Positions 32,467 to 44,237 of a stretch of DNA of 64,000 bases are shown piece after piece. Position 1 is the first letter of the stretch. The number at the start of each line of letters is the position of its first letter. Made by a program: the position numbers and the translations under genes. Below the pieces are notes generated by a model that was not told the origin of the DNA, ran no database searches, and saw nothing but the letters and a program-made list of their open reading frames with translations. Source of the stretch: Terana coerulea (taxonomy: Eukaryota; Basidiomycota; Agaricomycetes; Polyporales; Phanerochaetaceae). The DNA lies in NCBI GenBank assembly GCA_024811115.1, contig JAKOGH010000002.1, positions 248,001-312,000 on the forward strand, written 5' to 3'.

Positions 32467-34791
32467 TTACTGTTTGAAGCTGAGACTAGAATCACCAGAT
32501 GGCCCTTCGCCAGTGTCTTTCACCACAGAGGTTGGCGTGAAGCCTACACACGCCACGATTTGCACTACAATCTTTATTAGCTGATATAGCGTGTGGATGT
32601 AGCCAGTGAGGGACATACGAGTGGGAGGTCGCCGTAAGAACCAGTGCACCGGCGGTGGCTCATCGTCTTCGTCCCACTCGACCACTTCAAACTCCTCCCA
32701 GTGCTCAGCCCCGTGCGCGGCAAGCTCGTCCTCCTCTATCACATATGCGCCGTGCACTATCACCGGGTCGCCTTGTCCTTCATTGTCTGGTACCTGAGCG
32801 CCCCCGGTTCGCCTTGTAAAATGTTGTGTTCATCCCACCAGGGGATGTGGGGTTGTTCGCCACCATCGTTCACCGGCGGGCCACCGGGCACGTGTTGCGC
32901 CATATCCGCCATCGCCTGAGGCTCCTCAAGCCCTACAAACTCTGGGTCCGCGCCTGGCACAATCTCCCCGTCCTCGAACCCCCCATCCCCGAGGTCTGCG
33001 GCAAGGTCCTCCTCAAACTCATGGCCCCAGCCCCGGCGGCCCTCAGGAGGCTCGACATAGTACATGCCCGGCAACGCATTCGGGTTCCAGGTGAATAGCA
33101 TTCGTGTGCGCGTCATCTGCAGACACGAAACATTCTGTAGCAGCTTTGGGTGCGTGAACGGCGTGACCTGGGCGCACTGCAGGAACGGGAAGGGCGACGC
33201 GGCGAGCACGGCGGCGGGCCCGTCGGTGAAAAGAGTCTCGTGGCGGCGGGTGAGCGCGAAATCGCGGTCGACCACTTCGTGCGTGGTCGCGTCGAGTGTA
33301 ATGAGATAGACACCGGAGGTCTGCAAGGAGCATTGGTGAAACACGGGAACAAGAATGAGTAACTAGGACATACGTTAATCAGACCGATGCGGCCATGCTC
33401 AAACGCAAGATATACTGCTTGAGGGTGCGAGGGGAGGGATGCCTTCTTAAAGTTGATGAGGAGACTTGAGTCCTTCAATTGGCGCTCGCCCTTGATTACT
33501 GATAGCACGTCTCGGACCAGTAGGGCAGAGGAATCCTGCATGAGAGCAACTAGGGTGTTGCCATCAGGAGACACATGCACTACACACTACTGAGTGATGC
33601 GGAAGATGGCTGCAGTTATGACAAAGGCTCACCAGCGGAGAAGGATGTATCGAAGTCATCAGACCTGGTCGTGTCTGCCCGCAGCGGCAGCGACACGACA
33701 ACGGGGTCGGGGCCAGTGTTAACTTCATCGGATGGTCGGAAAGTGATTGATGGGAGCAATGTAGTCCGACTTCCTGGGATATGATGCACCAGGGCCCCTG
33801 TCTCGCGATCGAATAGCCTGAGCTGAACCATACCACAGACGAGTACGTGCAAGGGGCTCAACTCGACATAACGAATGCCGCCTAGTGGAGAACCACCTGC
33901 GGAAGCTTGAATATCAGGGATGGTCTTGGTGAGCTCGCACGTGAGGACGTCAAAAAGATACGCGTTGTCGGCGCCCGCAACTAGCAATGTCGGGTACACG
34001 AACCGGTAGGCGCGAGTAAACTCTGGGGCGGTCAACACCGCCCAGGGCTTGAAACTGCCTCTACTCGAGGTAATAAATCGGTTGATCGTGAAGGATATGT
34101 CTTGCTGCATTTGGTCCGGAGGGGCTGGGCTGTCTCCATACTCGGACGCGAGTCGCCACACCTCTCTGCCTTGCCCTTCGCGATCGAAGATCATGAAGCC
34201 ACCGCCATATTCAATGTGTGCGTGCTCGCGAACATAAGTCTATGCAGAGATGAGTACGTGCCGGAAACGCGGGTGTAGGATCACGAACACGTGGTAGGCC
34301 CCAGAGAATGTCATCCGTTTCCAAATCCCGCACATTCAGTCCGCCGTCTTGGTGTGTGGTCATAACAAGGCCCTCTCTTCGTCAACTTTGATGCGATGTA
34401 CATCGTCGTGATCTTCAGCCAGAGACTGCACCCAAGCTGTGCCTTGGCCTAGCCAATTGGCTTCGCACCTCAGACGACGCTGGCCTACATGTACACATTC
34501 TGTGAGCCACTCGCGTTCGGCAGCTTGAACGGGCGTCTTACAGAATCCACGCCAATTCTTCGCGCCTCGCACGTATTTCTCGCTCTCCCGCACAACGTCC
34601 TCCAGAGGTTGCTCGCTGGATGAGATGAAGCCGTGATGATAAGCAGCATTGCGGTAGATGTACGCATTATGCTCGTCGAAGTACTGGTTCCATTCCTTTG
34701 CCGTTTGCCTAAGAGCATTCAATGCAGGCAGAGGCAGATACTTCACAATTTGCAAGAGTAGCTCAGGGGGGAGCAGAGACAGACTGAACAT
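32467..34791 (-). CDS. F-box protein with a propeller-like C-terminal region
   Basis: The N-terminus MFSLSLLPPELLLQIVKYLP (then LPALNALRQTAKEWNQY) is a clear F-box, the Skp1-binding module of SCF ubiquitin ligases. The remaining ~600 residues form repeated strand-like segments (RFVYPTLLVAGADNAYLFDV, PLHVLVCGMVQLRLFDRE, VSPDGNTLVALMQDSSALLV, SGVYLITLDATTHEVVDRDF) typical of the WD/propeller-like substrate part in agaricomycete F-box proteins. It ends in an acidic tail near 32700 and a hydrophobic stretch (YIHTLYQLIKIVVQIVACVG). Two frame breaks are visible. One is near 34370, where ERALL hits a stop beside MTTHQDGGLNVRDLE. The other is at the C5 run 32801-32805, where one more base continues into GDPVIVHGAYVIEEDELA. 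The substrate is unknown. Confidence 0.72.
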
Positions 34792-35051
34792 GGTGGTAGA
34801 CTTGAAACCCAGTTCCGAATAAGCGAAAGCGCCTTCCTAACATTTTTGTTTGGCGTTGTTAGGATCCAAAGCTCAAGCCTTCCTTTCTTAGACGGCTCGC
34901 CCCATTTTGGCAGAGCCACTTCGGCGCTTGCCCACTGACGTTTTGCCATCGTGCAGCCAGCTTGTCGAGGAGCAGTAGTCAAAGTCCATGGTGAGCCTTG
35001 CCACCGCTCTCGTTACTGTTCTGCTCATAAACAGCTAAGCCTAGTCAAAGA
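34792..35051. promoter_or_regulatory. divergent promoter and possible 5' exon region
   Basis: 260 bp between the F-box gene (-) and the next gene (+). An ATG at 34988 is followed directly by the donor-like GTGAGC, so the + strand gene may begin with a very short first exon here. Confidence 0.35.
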
Positions 35052-36263
35052 TCCTACGAACAAGTCTACGACGCATACACCCGCCTCAGCCATGATCAGC
35101 TCGTCCTCTTCCTCACCGTGCGAGGACTACCCACGCAGGGCACGAACGAACAGCTAGCCGAGCAACTCACCAAGTTTGATCTTGAAACATACCACTTTCC
35201 GTCCGATGTAAACGGGCATGCTGTCAACGGCGTGCACACCAGCGGAGTCGCGAAACAACGACCAAAACCTGTGAAGGCACCCGACCTGCCAGTGGAGATC
35301 CTCGCGGAGATCATGGAGCACGTGGGAGACTGGGAGCTAGCGAAGGCAGTCGGTGTTCCTTCGTATCTTCCACAACCGCTTGACTGGACAGATGCCAACC
35401 AGACCGACCAAGCTGTCCTTACAGGCTACCTGCCCCTCATCCGTGCTGCAGATCCCAGCATGCACCCTCCGACGAAAGTGAGCGCAAGTCTCATGGTGCG
35501 CTTCGGATACGTTCACGTCCTCGAGCACTTCCTCACCCAACACCGCTCCATTTTCCGTGCCCTCTACAAATGCGATCTCCTACCGATCACCGCGTCGCAA
35601 CATGGCCGAGTGGACGTTCTCTCGTGGTGGAAGCATGCAAGAGACCTCTATCCCGGCTTCATACCCCTACCTACATCACACTCTATATCAGAAGCAATTG
35701 ACGGTGCCTCCCGAAACGGCCATGTCGTCTCTCTCGAGTGGTGGCTCAACTCTGGCCTGCCCCTGGAGTATACCGAGGTGGCGCTGGAGATGGCGAGTGC
35801 GAAGAATCATATTGAGGTGCTGAGTTGGTGGAAGCGAAAGAGCAAAGAGCGGAAGGTCCGCATGAAGATTGGCAGGGTGATGGACATGGCGAGCAACTCC
35901 GGTCACGTCGAAGTCCTGGACTGGTGGGCCCGCAACAATCCCGAGGTCAAGTACGATCGTCAAGCGATGTACCACGCAAGCTGTCATGGCAAGGTCGAAG
36001 TCCTTCAATGGTGGCTCGACAGCGGTCTCCAGCTTATCTTCGACCCGGATGCCTTGGTCGGCGCGACGAGACACAACAGGCCTGAGGTCCTTGAGTGGTG
36101 GGACAAAAGCCGGCTGCCTATTCAGTACCGTATGTGTGACATTGAAGAAGCACTGGAGGATGCGATCGGAGGAGGAGAAGCTGCGAGGCAGTGGTGGAGG
36201 CGCAAAGGGGTCGACTTCAATGCGAACGACAAGGAGTGGATGAAGTTGCAAAATCTGAATTAA
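35052..36263 (+). CDS. tryptophan-rich ankyrin-like repeat protein, 5' end uncertain
   Basis: An open frame of about 400 residues ends at 36261-36263. It starts with a SAP-like segment (LSHDQLVLFLTVRGLPTQGT, NEQLAEQLTKFDLE), then an F-box-like LPVEILAEIMEHVGDWELAK, then at least seven repeats of about 33 residues with the core GHVEVLDWW or similar (HGRVDVLSWWK, NGHVVSLEWWL, KNHIEVLSWWKR, SGHVEVLDWWAR, HGKVEVLQWWLD, HNRPEVLEWWDK). These are degenerate ankyrin repeats with a conserved Trp-Trp, which I know from agaricomycetes and protists. The frame has no ATG near its beginning, so the start codon must lie in an upstream exon, perhaps at 34988. A protein-binding role is inferred. Confidence 0.72.
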   Translation, partial: SYEQVYDAYTRLSHDQLVLFLTVRGLPTQGTNEQLAEQLTKFDLETYHFPSDVNGHAVNGVHTSGVAKQRPKPVKAPDLPVEILAEIMEHVGDWELAKAVGVPSYLPQPLDWTDANQTDQAVLTGYLPLIRAADPSMHPPTKVSASLMVRFGYVHVLEHFLTQHRSIFRALYKCDLLPITASQHGRVDVLSWWKHARDLYPGFIPLPTSHSISEAIDGASRNGHVVSLEWWLNSGLPLEYTEVALEMASAKNHIEVLSWWKRKSKERKVRMKIGRVMDMASNSGHVEVLDWWARNNPEVKYDRQAMYHASCHGKVEVLQWWLDSGLQLIFDPDALVGATRHNRPEVLEWWDKSRLPIQYRMCDIEEALEDAIGGGEAARQWWRRKGVDFNANDKEWMKLQNLN

Positions 36264-36719
36264 AGGTATCGCTTACCCTACTACTATTCTTGATCATCTG
36301 ATCGACATCCTTTATAGGAGGTTTTCCGGAGCCATGAAGGGGGCACGAAACACGTCGCGCCTTGGGTCAGCTTTCCTCGTAACTTATACTTTCTCGGACT
36401 TCATGTGTACTACTGTAACGCTGTTTACTGACTCAAACGTTGTCAATGCTGTCGAATGTTACTTACTTGTTTTCACATCCTGTTTCTGCACCTCCGGCCT
36501 TGCGCGTTATGTATCCTCTATTTTCCGACCTCTTTGTGTCTTCTCCTCCTGCATTTGTTTGAGATTAGATTAAATCATGTTCGTAGAAAGATAAGATTAC
36601 AACACTGACGTGGCGATATCGCACGCCCGACCGAGGCAGACCCGGCGCGTCAATTGCCTGCAGTGACGGTGCCAACTCTCGTTCAGAACGTGCTCTCAGC
36701 TACCACCCACCGGTCAGAC
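36264..36719. other. intergenic spacer and promoter of HRD3
   Basis: AT- and pyrimidine-rich, with no gene seen. It contains the 3' UTR of the ankyrin-like gene and the leader of the next gene on the same strand. Confidence 0.5.
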
Positions 36720-39700
36720 ATGGCCTTCACAAAACGCAAGTCGAGGGCAAGAAAAGCGACGTACATTGCTTTTGGGCTTGTCGCTCTCGCCGCCGTATCC
36801 GGCTACGCAGAGGTGCGCTATAGCAGAATCCATACTTGTGGCTGAGTAAAGCTCACATTGCGACTACAGCAGGTACAAGATGACGTCAAAACTGACCAAG
36901 TTGTGGACCCAACTGCTGAAGGCGAGTAGAGGCATACACTCAATTCTGACTGCGCGATGACTTGGCTAACAGTCAAGCAACAGCTACAAGGGCGTACAAG
37001 CAGGCTATGGTGACTCTCAGCCAAATACACGCACATCCCTACGCACTGCTACAGGAGGATCCTTCTCATCATGTACACGGAGCGCATGGATACCCAACAT
37101 CGTTTTGGTCCGCGCTGCTACCAAACATCCAAGGGCAGGGTCCCATTGCCAGTGCAATGCGCATAGCCCTCAAGCTTCGGCACCAAACCTGGATACCTTC
37201 GTCCGTGACAAGCTTCCTATGGAAAGAGTTGGGAGGTGGACGGAGACGAGATGAGGAGCTGCAGAGCAAGGCAGTGAAGGTTTTGGATCTGCTGCAGCAT
37301 GCCGCAGCGTTGGGGCCACACGGATGCATTGTACGCGCTGTCTCAACTGTACTTGGTGCGTTCTCCTATCCTGATAGCGTGAATGCATCTCAAGCGTCTG
37401 CTTAGTTCCCTCCAAACCCATTATTCCCCTCAGATCCTGCTACCAGCTATGACGCGCTCTCGAAACATGCTTCGACTACAGGAAACGCTACATCACAAGC
37501 CCTGCTTGGCTTCTTCCACGCCACAGGTTATCATGATGCTGTTCCTATTGACCAAGCCAAGGCACAGCTATACAACACTTTCGCCGGTCATGGCGGTCAC
37601 AAAGGTGCACAAATGGCCATGGGCTACCGGTACTGGAGCGGCATCGGAGTAGTAGAGGATTGCATGACGGCACTTGGCTGGTATGAGAGTGCCGCAGAAC
37701 AAGGTTTGTTTAGCTCTCAGACAGAAACAGGTCTAAGGAGCACTGACGTTATTGTATTAGCAATGGCAAGATATCTTTCAGGCCCGCCTGGAGGCCGGAC
37801 CCTTCCAATGGTACCTCCCAAGCTATCTGACCTTGAGGGAGGCGTTTACGGTCCTGGAGCAAGTGTCGCATCCACCGGTCTCAATGCCGCACGACCTGTT
37901 ATCAAGACGGCGAACGCACGCGCCGCTGGTGAGACATGGGATGACTTACTGGAATATTACTCTGTAGGTTTGCGATCAGTATCTCTGTCCTTCTGCTCAC
38001 ATCACGTGGTAGTTCAACGCAGACCGAGGCGAGGTCGACTTCGCGTATCGACTGGGCAAGATCTTCTACCAAGGTAGCATTTACGGCGGCGCCGGCGGCA
38101 TCTCATCGGGCGGGGATGGCGCAAGTATGGTGCAGCGCGACTTCCACACCGCGCGCCACTACTTCATGCGCATTGCCCGGCAGGTCTGGCCGCGCGACCC
38201 GCCAAACCCGAGGGCGTACCAGCCGGGCACGAAGGACGGCACGCAGGGCCAGCAAGGGCAGCACGGCTACGCGGCGCTCGCCGCCGGGTACCTCGGGCGC
38301 ATGTTCCTGCGCGGCGAGGGCGTGAAGCAGGACTTTGCGATGGCGAAGATGTGGTTCGAGCGCGGCGCGGAGTACGGCGAGAAGGAGTCGCACAACGGGC
38401 TGGGCATCATTTGGCGGGACGGCTTGGTGGATGGGAAGAAGGATGGGAAGAAGGCGCTGGCTTACTTTGGGGTGGCGGCGGGCCAGGAGCTCGCTGAGGC
38501 TCAGGTCCAACTTGGGAAGCATCACTTTGGTGAGTGAGTCTATGCTACAGCCTCGCTCTCTGTACTAATATAGCACTTCAGCACGCAACGAGCTCAAAGC
38601 TGCTTCAGCGTACTTCGAAACAGCTATCCGCCAAGGCTCACCCTTCGAAGCCTACTACTATCTTGCCGATATCCAAAGCAGGATCGCGCGGAACCCGGTG
38701 ACGCCTGCGGAGATTGCGGGCAGCTCGTGCGCTATAGCCGTGTCTTTCAACAAACTTGTCGCAGAGCGCGGAACCTGGGGCGACAACCTGCTCGAGGACG
38801 CAGATTTTGCGTGGAACACGCAGACCAGGCGTGGCAAGGAAGTCGCTATGCTGAAGTGGTGGATTGCCGCAGAACGCGGGTTCGAGGTTGCTCAGAACAA
38901 TCTGGCGTATGTCTTGGACCAAGGTTCGTTTCACAGGTGCTGGCAAAGATGCACACTGACGCTTCTTGTAGATAAGAGTGTCCTTCGCTTTACTCGGTTC
39001 GCTCCAATTTCTCCCTCTAACGATACCGCCCGTCTCGCCCTCACACAGTGGACACGATCTGCGGGACAACGCAACGTCGATGCGCTTGTGAAAGTCGGAG
39101 ACTACTACTATCACGGGCTCGGCGTTGCGGATGAGCCCGAGTATATCCGCTACGAAAAGGCAGCGGGCTACTACCAGTCGGCAGCGGACACGCAGATGAG
39201 TGCGCTGGCGATGTGGAACCTGGGCTGGATGTACGAGAACGGGGTGGGCGTGCCGAAGGACTTCCACCTCGCAAAGCGGCACTATGACCTGGCGCTGGAG
39301 ACGAACAGCGAGGCCTACGTGCCGGTGCTCATGTCGCTCGTGAAGCTGTATGCCAAGAGCTTCTGGTACATGTTATGGGACGACGCGGATAACGTGAACT
39401 TGTGGACATATGATGACCCGGAAGGAGGTACGTGAAGAAGGCTTTGTACACGAGCAGCCATGCTCACAAGATTTTCCAGACCAAGTCTTCCAACCCACCC
39501 CCGGTCCTCGTGAGATTGAAGATGGCAAGGATGCCGTTGGGAAAGGCCCGCAGGCCAGTGACGACGAGCACCACGCAGAAGAGGAAGACTCGGGACCATG
39601 GTATCCCGGCCGCGCTCGCGAAGAGTTCAACAAACGACGCACCCGTCAGAACGCCAATCCTATTAACCAAGATGATGACCCCGTACAGGTACGTCTTCCA

Positions 39701-40073
39701 TCGAACCTTGTGTTCGCCGCTTCTCACCATGCCATAGTGGGCGCGGGAACGACGCCGGGCGGAGAGTGAGCGCGACGATGACTATGGGCCGGAAGACTAC
39801 TTTGAGGGCGCGGTGCGCGGCGGACATCGTGGGGGCGAGGAGGAAGGGGATGAGTTCCTGGAGACGATTGTGCTGCTCGGGCTGTGTGTAACCGTGTCGG
39901 TGCTGCTGTACGTCCGGGGCCGGTGGGTAGAACGGATGCGGCAAGAGCAGCAGCGCAGGCAAGAGCAACAGCCGCAGAATGCCCAGGGAAATGTGGCTCC
40001 TGCGCAGCGCGTTCCCGAAGGGGGCCTCTACCCGCTTCCCAGAGACCCACCCAGAGAACAGTGGCCGCAGTAG
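36720..40073 (+). CDS. HRD3: HRD3/SEL1L homologue, ERAD ubiquitin-ligase adaptor
   Basis: ER-membrane partner of the Hrd1 ubiquitin ligase, which recruits misfolded lumenal proteins. The N-terminus (ATYIAFGLVALAAVSGYAE) is a signal/anchor. Sel1-like repeats follow throughout (GAQMAMGYRYWSGIGVVEDC, AYRLGKIFYQGS, AALAAGYLGRMFLRGEGVKQ, SHNGLGIIWRDGL, AQNNLAYVLDQ, VKVGDYYYHGLGVADEPEYI, AMWNLGWMYENGVGVPKDFH, MSLVKLYAKSFWYML). The end has an acidic linker and one membrane helix (FLETIVLLGLCVTVSVLLYV) with a short basic cytosolic tail, exactly the Hrd3 plan. Introns are short. The second (36922-36977) uses a GC donor. At 37312-37315 the G4 run seems one base too long, since three G lets GCATTGTACGCG read ALYALSQLYL into the next exon FPPNPLF. 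Confidence 0.92.
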
Positions 40074-40383
40074 TGTCCCCCACCTTGTCTCTTTTTTATA
40101 TATCTCGCCTGTACTTTGTCCTGAGGAACATACACTGGATTTGGATCGTTGTATTTGCCGTGGCGTTTTGTGAACTGAACACGTTTTGTGTGGCATTTTT
40201 GTGCCTGATTTTCCTGCGATGCGCTGATTGTTTGGGTGTGTTTGGGCTACTGTGTCAGCTGTAAATTCAACTCTTCGAAACTTGGCTCTCTACGAATTCT
40301 TTCATACCAGCTCGGCTACCCCGCATCCCCCACCACCTCCCTCAGCCTCGCTTTCTCGCGCACGACGTGTCATTCGGGCCAAC
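40074..40383. other. short spacer with the SWIB gene promoter
   Basis: 310 bp between two genes on the same strand, T-rich (CTTTTTTATATATC at about 40090), consistent with the 3' end of HRD3 and a short downstream promoter. Confidence 0.45.
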
Positions 40384-41250
40384 ATGAGTCTCGACATTAA
40401 CAGATACGCAGGACAGATCCGCGACATCCTCACAGCCCCAGGCGTGGACCTCGCAGTCATCAGCGCAAAACGCGTCCGCAAGCAGCTGCTCGAGCAGAAC
40501 GAGGAGCTCACGCCGGACCTCGTCCGCGAGTACAAGGACGACCTCGACAAGCTAATCGGTGACGTGTACGATGAGGTCACCCCGCTGGAGGGCAACGAGA
40601 GCGATGATGGCACGCACAAGCGCAAATACGAGAGTGACGAGGACGTGCCCCCGAAGCCGAAGAAGAGCAGAAAGGCGAAAGCGCAGTCAGACGAGGACGT
40701 TGCGCGCGAGTTGTCGAAGGAGCTCAATGGCGAGCGGAAAACGAGGGCCCCTAAAAAGCAAGGGGCGAAGCGAGGGAAGAAGGTGAAGAGTGCGGCAACG
40801 GTGGACCAAGACGGCGAGGACGGCGCTGACCCAGATGCGAAGCCGAAGAGGAGGGGAGGTTTCACGAAGGAGTACGGCCTGAGGTGCGTAACCAGTACTC
40901 CTGTCTTAATAACCCGAACTGAGCACAAATGTGTTTATGACAGTGAACCCCTGGCTGCGTTACTGGGCGTAGAAAAGCTGTCACGACCGCAGGCTGTGAA
41001 GCACATATGGGTCTACATCAAAGCGAACGACCTACAAAATCCTTCAGATAAGCGGGAGATTATGTGTGACGAGAAAATGAAGGCTATTTTCGGCGTGGAC
41101 AAAATTGGCATGTTCAGGATGAATCAAATGCTTGGAGAGTATGTACACTTCCCCTCTCGTCTGCACGTTGCTGATGCGTTTTGTGATCTGACTAGGCATT
41201 TGCTTGAACCTCCGCCCGCTACCGAAGCCCCAGCTAGTGAAGACGTATAG
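40384..41250 (+). CDS. SWIB-domain protein (UAF30/TRI1-like)
   Basis: Three exons (40384-40883, 40944-41138, 41196-41250) give 249 residues without indels. The N-terminus (YAGQIRDILTAPGVDLAVIS, then KRVRKQLLEQNEELTPDLVR) is a DEK-C-like helical domain. A Lys/Glu-rich nuclear linker follows (KPKKSRKAKAQSDEDVAREL, KKQGAKRGKKVK), then a SWIB/MDM2 domain (SEPLAALLGVEKLSRPQAVK, HIWVYIKANDLQNPSDKREI, DEKMKAIFGVDKIGMFRMNQ). This is the plan of yeast Uaf30, a subunit of the Pol I upstream activating factor, and of its paralogue Tri1. A nuclear chromatin role is well supported, but the choice between the two is not. Confidence 0.9.
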   Translation: MSLDINRYAGQIRDILTAPGVDLAVISAKRVRKQLLEQNEELTPDLVREYKDDLDKLIGDVYDEVTPLEGNESDDGTHKRKYESDEDVPPKPKKSRKAKAQSDEDVARELSKELNGERKTRAPKKQGAKRGKKVKSAATVDQDGEDGADPDAKPKRRGGFTKEYGLRCVTSTPVLITRTEHKCVYDSEPLAALLGVEKLSRPQAVKHIWVYIKANDLQNPSDKREIMCDEKMKAIFGVDKIGMFRMNQMLGEYVHFPSRLHVADAFCDLTRHLLEPPPATEAPASEDV

Positions 41251-41579
41251 GACCTCCTGTCCATCGTTTTCGTCTACACTCTTTCCACTTTATTATGAAG
41301 GCCTAGCGTATTTGCCATCTTTCTGTTCCGTTGTCATGTTGCATTGTTAACTCTACCAAACCATTTCCAGGTGCACAGCCTGTCCTGGCCTTGCTTTGTA
41401 ATTTCCTGTATTGAATATCTTACAACCGACTAACTACTGTCTTCACCCATCATCCCTCCGCTCTCCATTTTCTCGCTCCGGTATGCTGCCCTTCTTGCAA
41501 GCAACCAACATGATACTTAGTCTTGTTGTACATAGTGCCTTATAATGCGATACATACTCATTTCAATCTATCACACGGC

Positions 41580-42909
41580 TCAGACCGACTCCAACGTCTC
41601 CGTAAGTGTTGCATTTCCCTCGGGAAGGAACAACGCAGAGCCTTTCAAAAGCTTCTCCCGCAGCGGGCTAGAATGAACCGAGTATCCGTTCTGGTCACTG
41701 TCAGAATACACAAGTACTTTGAACAGAGCGGACCAACCCACCCGTCGCCCCAACCACGCCAGAAGTCTAGTCGCATGACGGCGCCTCACCTTGACCGCAG
41801 AAACCTCGTCTCCATCTGGGGCCCTCTTCAGTTCTGCTCGACACATCTCCAGGAGCGTCCCGTGAGACGATGCTCTCTCGTCGCTAAATTCGCATATTGC
41901 GCTTCCGCGCAGGTAGCACCACAACGATTCGTGTTCCGGGTACGACACCACCAGCGACTGGGCGTGCGCGAAAGCCGAGGGAAATGGGTCGTGAGGTCGA
42001 GACTGCAGGCCTGCCTCGAGGCGACATCGGTATTGCATTGCGGTATAGTCGGCGACGTGCCGCTCGATCCACAGCTGTACGTCGGCCACTTCTTGCGCCA
42101 GCATGTCGTGGGCTCGCTCATGATCTTGGTCCTCGGCACTTGTCGTGGCCCAGACATCAAAAACAGCGTCCAAACAGTGTGTACGATGACCCCAGGCGAA
42201 GTAGTTTCGGTCGTACGTGGTTGCCGCGGTAGTGCAAACCGTAAATTCGTGCTGTAGCACAGACAATGGGATCGCGTGTCCGTAAAGCGTATCTTCCTCG
42301 TTCGCGGGCTGGGGCAGTCCAGCGGTCAAAGCCAGGGGCTTGCGTTTGGGATACTGCCGTCGCAGAACCCACCGGCGATGGTGCCAGAGGAGAGAATGCT
42401 TCGCGCATTCCCTGACCGTGAGCAGGGCTTCGGTGAACGTGACTTCGGGACCAGGCTGCAGGACGCCGTGCTCAACGAGCTGTTTGCGGGCGTTCCACGC
42501 GGACTGATGGCCTGGGTTCTGCAGGAGCAGGACCGACGATGACCAGGACAGAGCGTCGAGTGCACCGTTCACGTCAGAATCCCCAGGCTGAACGGAAGTA
42601 TTCTTCTTGAGGAGACTACGGCTGTGTTGGAAGACGGGCGCGGCAGCGAGGTAGGCTTTATACAGGAGCTTCTGAGGAAAGCCAAGGTGTCCCTCTATCA
42701 AGAGGAACTCCTTGGGTGCGCCGGGGCTCTGACAGTCCGAGGCATCAGCAATCAGCCAAGGAGCCCCATCGCCTGGAAGGATTTCGATAGATTTTCTGGA
42801 TGAGTCCGGAATGTTTATGTTAACTAAGATGTATGGACATACGAGGATGGAGTCCTCACAACGGACTGCTTAAGACAACGCCCAGACGTATTCCAATCGT
42901 ATCTTCCAT
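41580..42909 (-). CDS. PTAR1-like prenyltransferase alpha-repeat protein
   Basis: A single exon (42795-41580) encodes about 405 residues. It contains the repeats of protein prenyltransferase alpha subunits (QNPGHQSAWNARKQLVEHGV, ECAKHSLLWHHRRWVLRRQY, TYDRNYFAWGHRTHCLDAVF, YPEHESLWCYLRGSAI), and the opening EILPGDGAPWLIAD matches the divergent PTAR1 group and not the FTase/GGTase-I alpha chain. PTAR1 in animals pairs with the RabGGTase beta chain to prenylate specific substrates; whether this holds in fungi is inference. A 47-nt intron (GTATGT ... CATCCAG, about 42796-42842) leads to a short first exon. An ATG at 42909 is a likely start but meets a stop unless one base is changed, so the first residues are unresolved. 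Confidence 0.85.
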
Positions 42910-44237
42910 TTATATGCGTAGAGATGGTCTGCGGCGAGGAGGGAAGGCTGGTGAGTAGTCCGAGGACCTGTGTATGTACTATGGTGGTTCACATCCAACT
43001 TTCTGCGAGCGCTTGCGAAGCGCGATGCTTTCAGCGCTAAAGCGCTAAATTGCACGTAACGCATGTCGCTTCAAGTTTCTCCACCTGTTCCCGACTCTCA
43101 ATAGGCGGAAATCCGTTGGCTGCAGGGCTTACTTTCTCTGGCTTGTTGGGTACCTTCAACCACATTCAAGCAAATGTAATCAAGAGCAAGGTAGAGTAAC
43201 ATTAGGAGATCTTCGGAAATGCAACCAACCGAGGTGAATTTGATCATTTGAACAGACTCTGGAGTTCGCACCCCGGCTTACAACAGTGTTGCTCGAATGC
43301 TTTCTGTCGCGCAGGCCGGGTATAAAATCTCTATTTCATGGCCATGGCCATGGCTGACATCCGTTATCAGTCACTGTCCCTGTCGAACTTCGCGCCAACG
43401 TGGGTTCAGCGGATGCATGTGCACATTCGCTACATGTATCTCCTGTACCAACGCACCCGACGTTGATGTTAGTGCATACCGAAAAGGCTAGCACAGTGGT
43501 AGCACCGCTCCACCTGCCAAACTATCCTCCCGAATTAGAAACTTCTGTCCGCTGCATGTCCGTCTTTATACGCTGGCGTGGACTGCCCTATCCAGTGAGT
43601 ATTATTGTATGATGCGGACAACGCTCGACCGTACTAAGTTTACTCAGGAAAATTTAGGTCGACCCCGGCGTTTCTGTGCTCGCACTGCAGTACAACTATG
43701 CGACTTCGGGTCGCGAACTCAAAATCTCCCAGTATAGACTTTAGGCAAGAACCTAGTGCTCTCAGAAGGCCTCGTTGCATCGTCCTCATTGGTTGCTCCT
43801 TTCTTGGCCAATAGCTGTTTAGTATTCACCCCGATCTTCAGGTCTTATTGATTGAGTTTATCACAGATACGACATTCTACCTTCCCACCTTGCGTGTGGC
43901 TGTGCACACCGCCACTAGTACGCTAGTACCACCGCCACAGGCCGCTCGGTCTTGAAGCTTGGCTTTGACCTCAAGCTTGAACCTCACTACCCCGTAATCT
44001 GTCTCTCAGCTCCATCGCCCGGCCCAACAGACAGGGCAATATCGACAGATACTTTTACTTCTCGGCTATTTGGCGGTCTCCAGATTGAACCGGATCTCAT
44101 GACATGACATTAGACCAAATTCTTCGCTTGGGCCGCGCGCACCTTCGCAACTTTGCTTCTACCCGGCATAAAGTACACATTGCTGCTCACGCCTTGGGTG
44201 TGGTGGATACCGAGCCCATTCAGGCTGCCCTACCGGT
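42910..44237. other. intergenic stretch
   Basis: 1.3 kb with no recognised gene. A TATA-like GTATAAAATC at about 43319 precedes an ATG at 43339 with a 42-codon frame (MAMAMADIRYQSLSLSNFAP and onward), too little to call a gene. AGCGCTAA is repeated twice in tandem near 43032. Confidence 0.45.

Noticed and set aside
43339..43467. 42-codon frame downstream of a TATA-like motif
   Set aside because: TATA-to-ATG distance is too short for a leader, the frame starts with a CATGGC repeat, and no homology is apparent.
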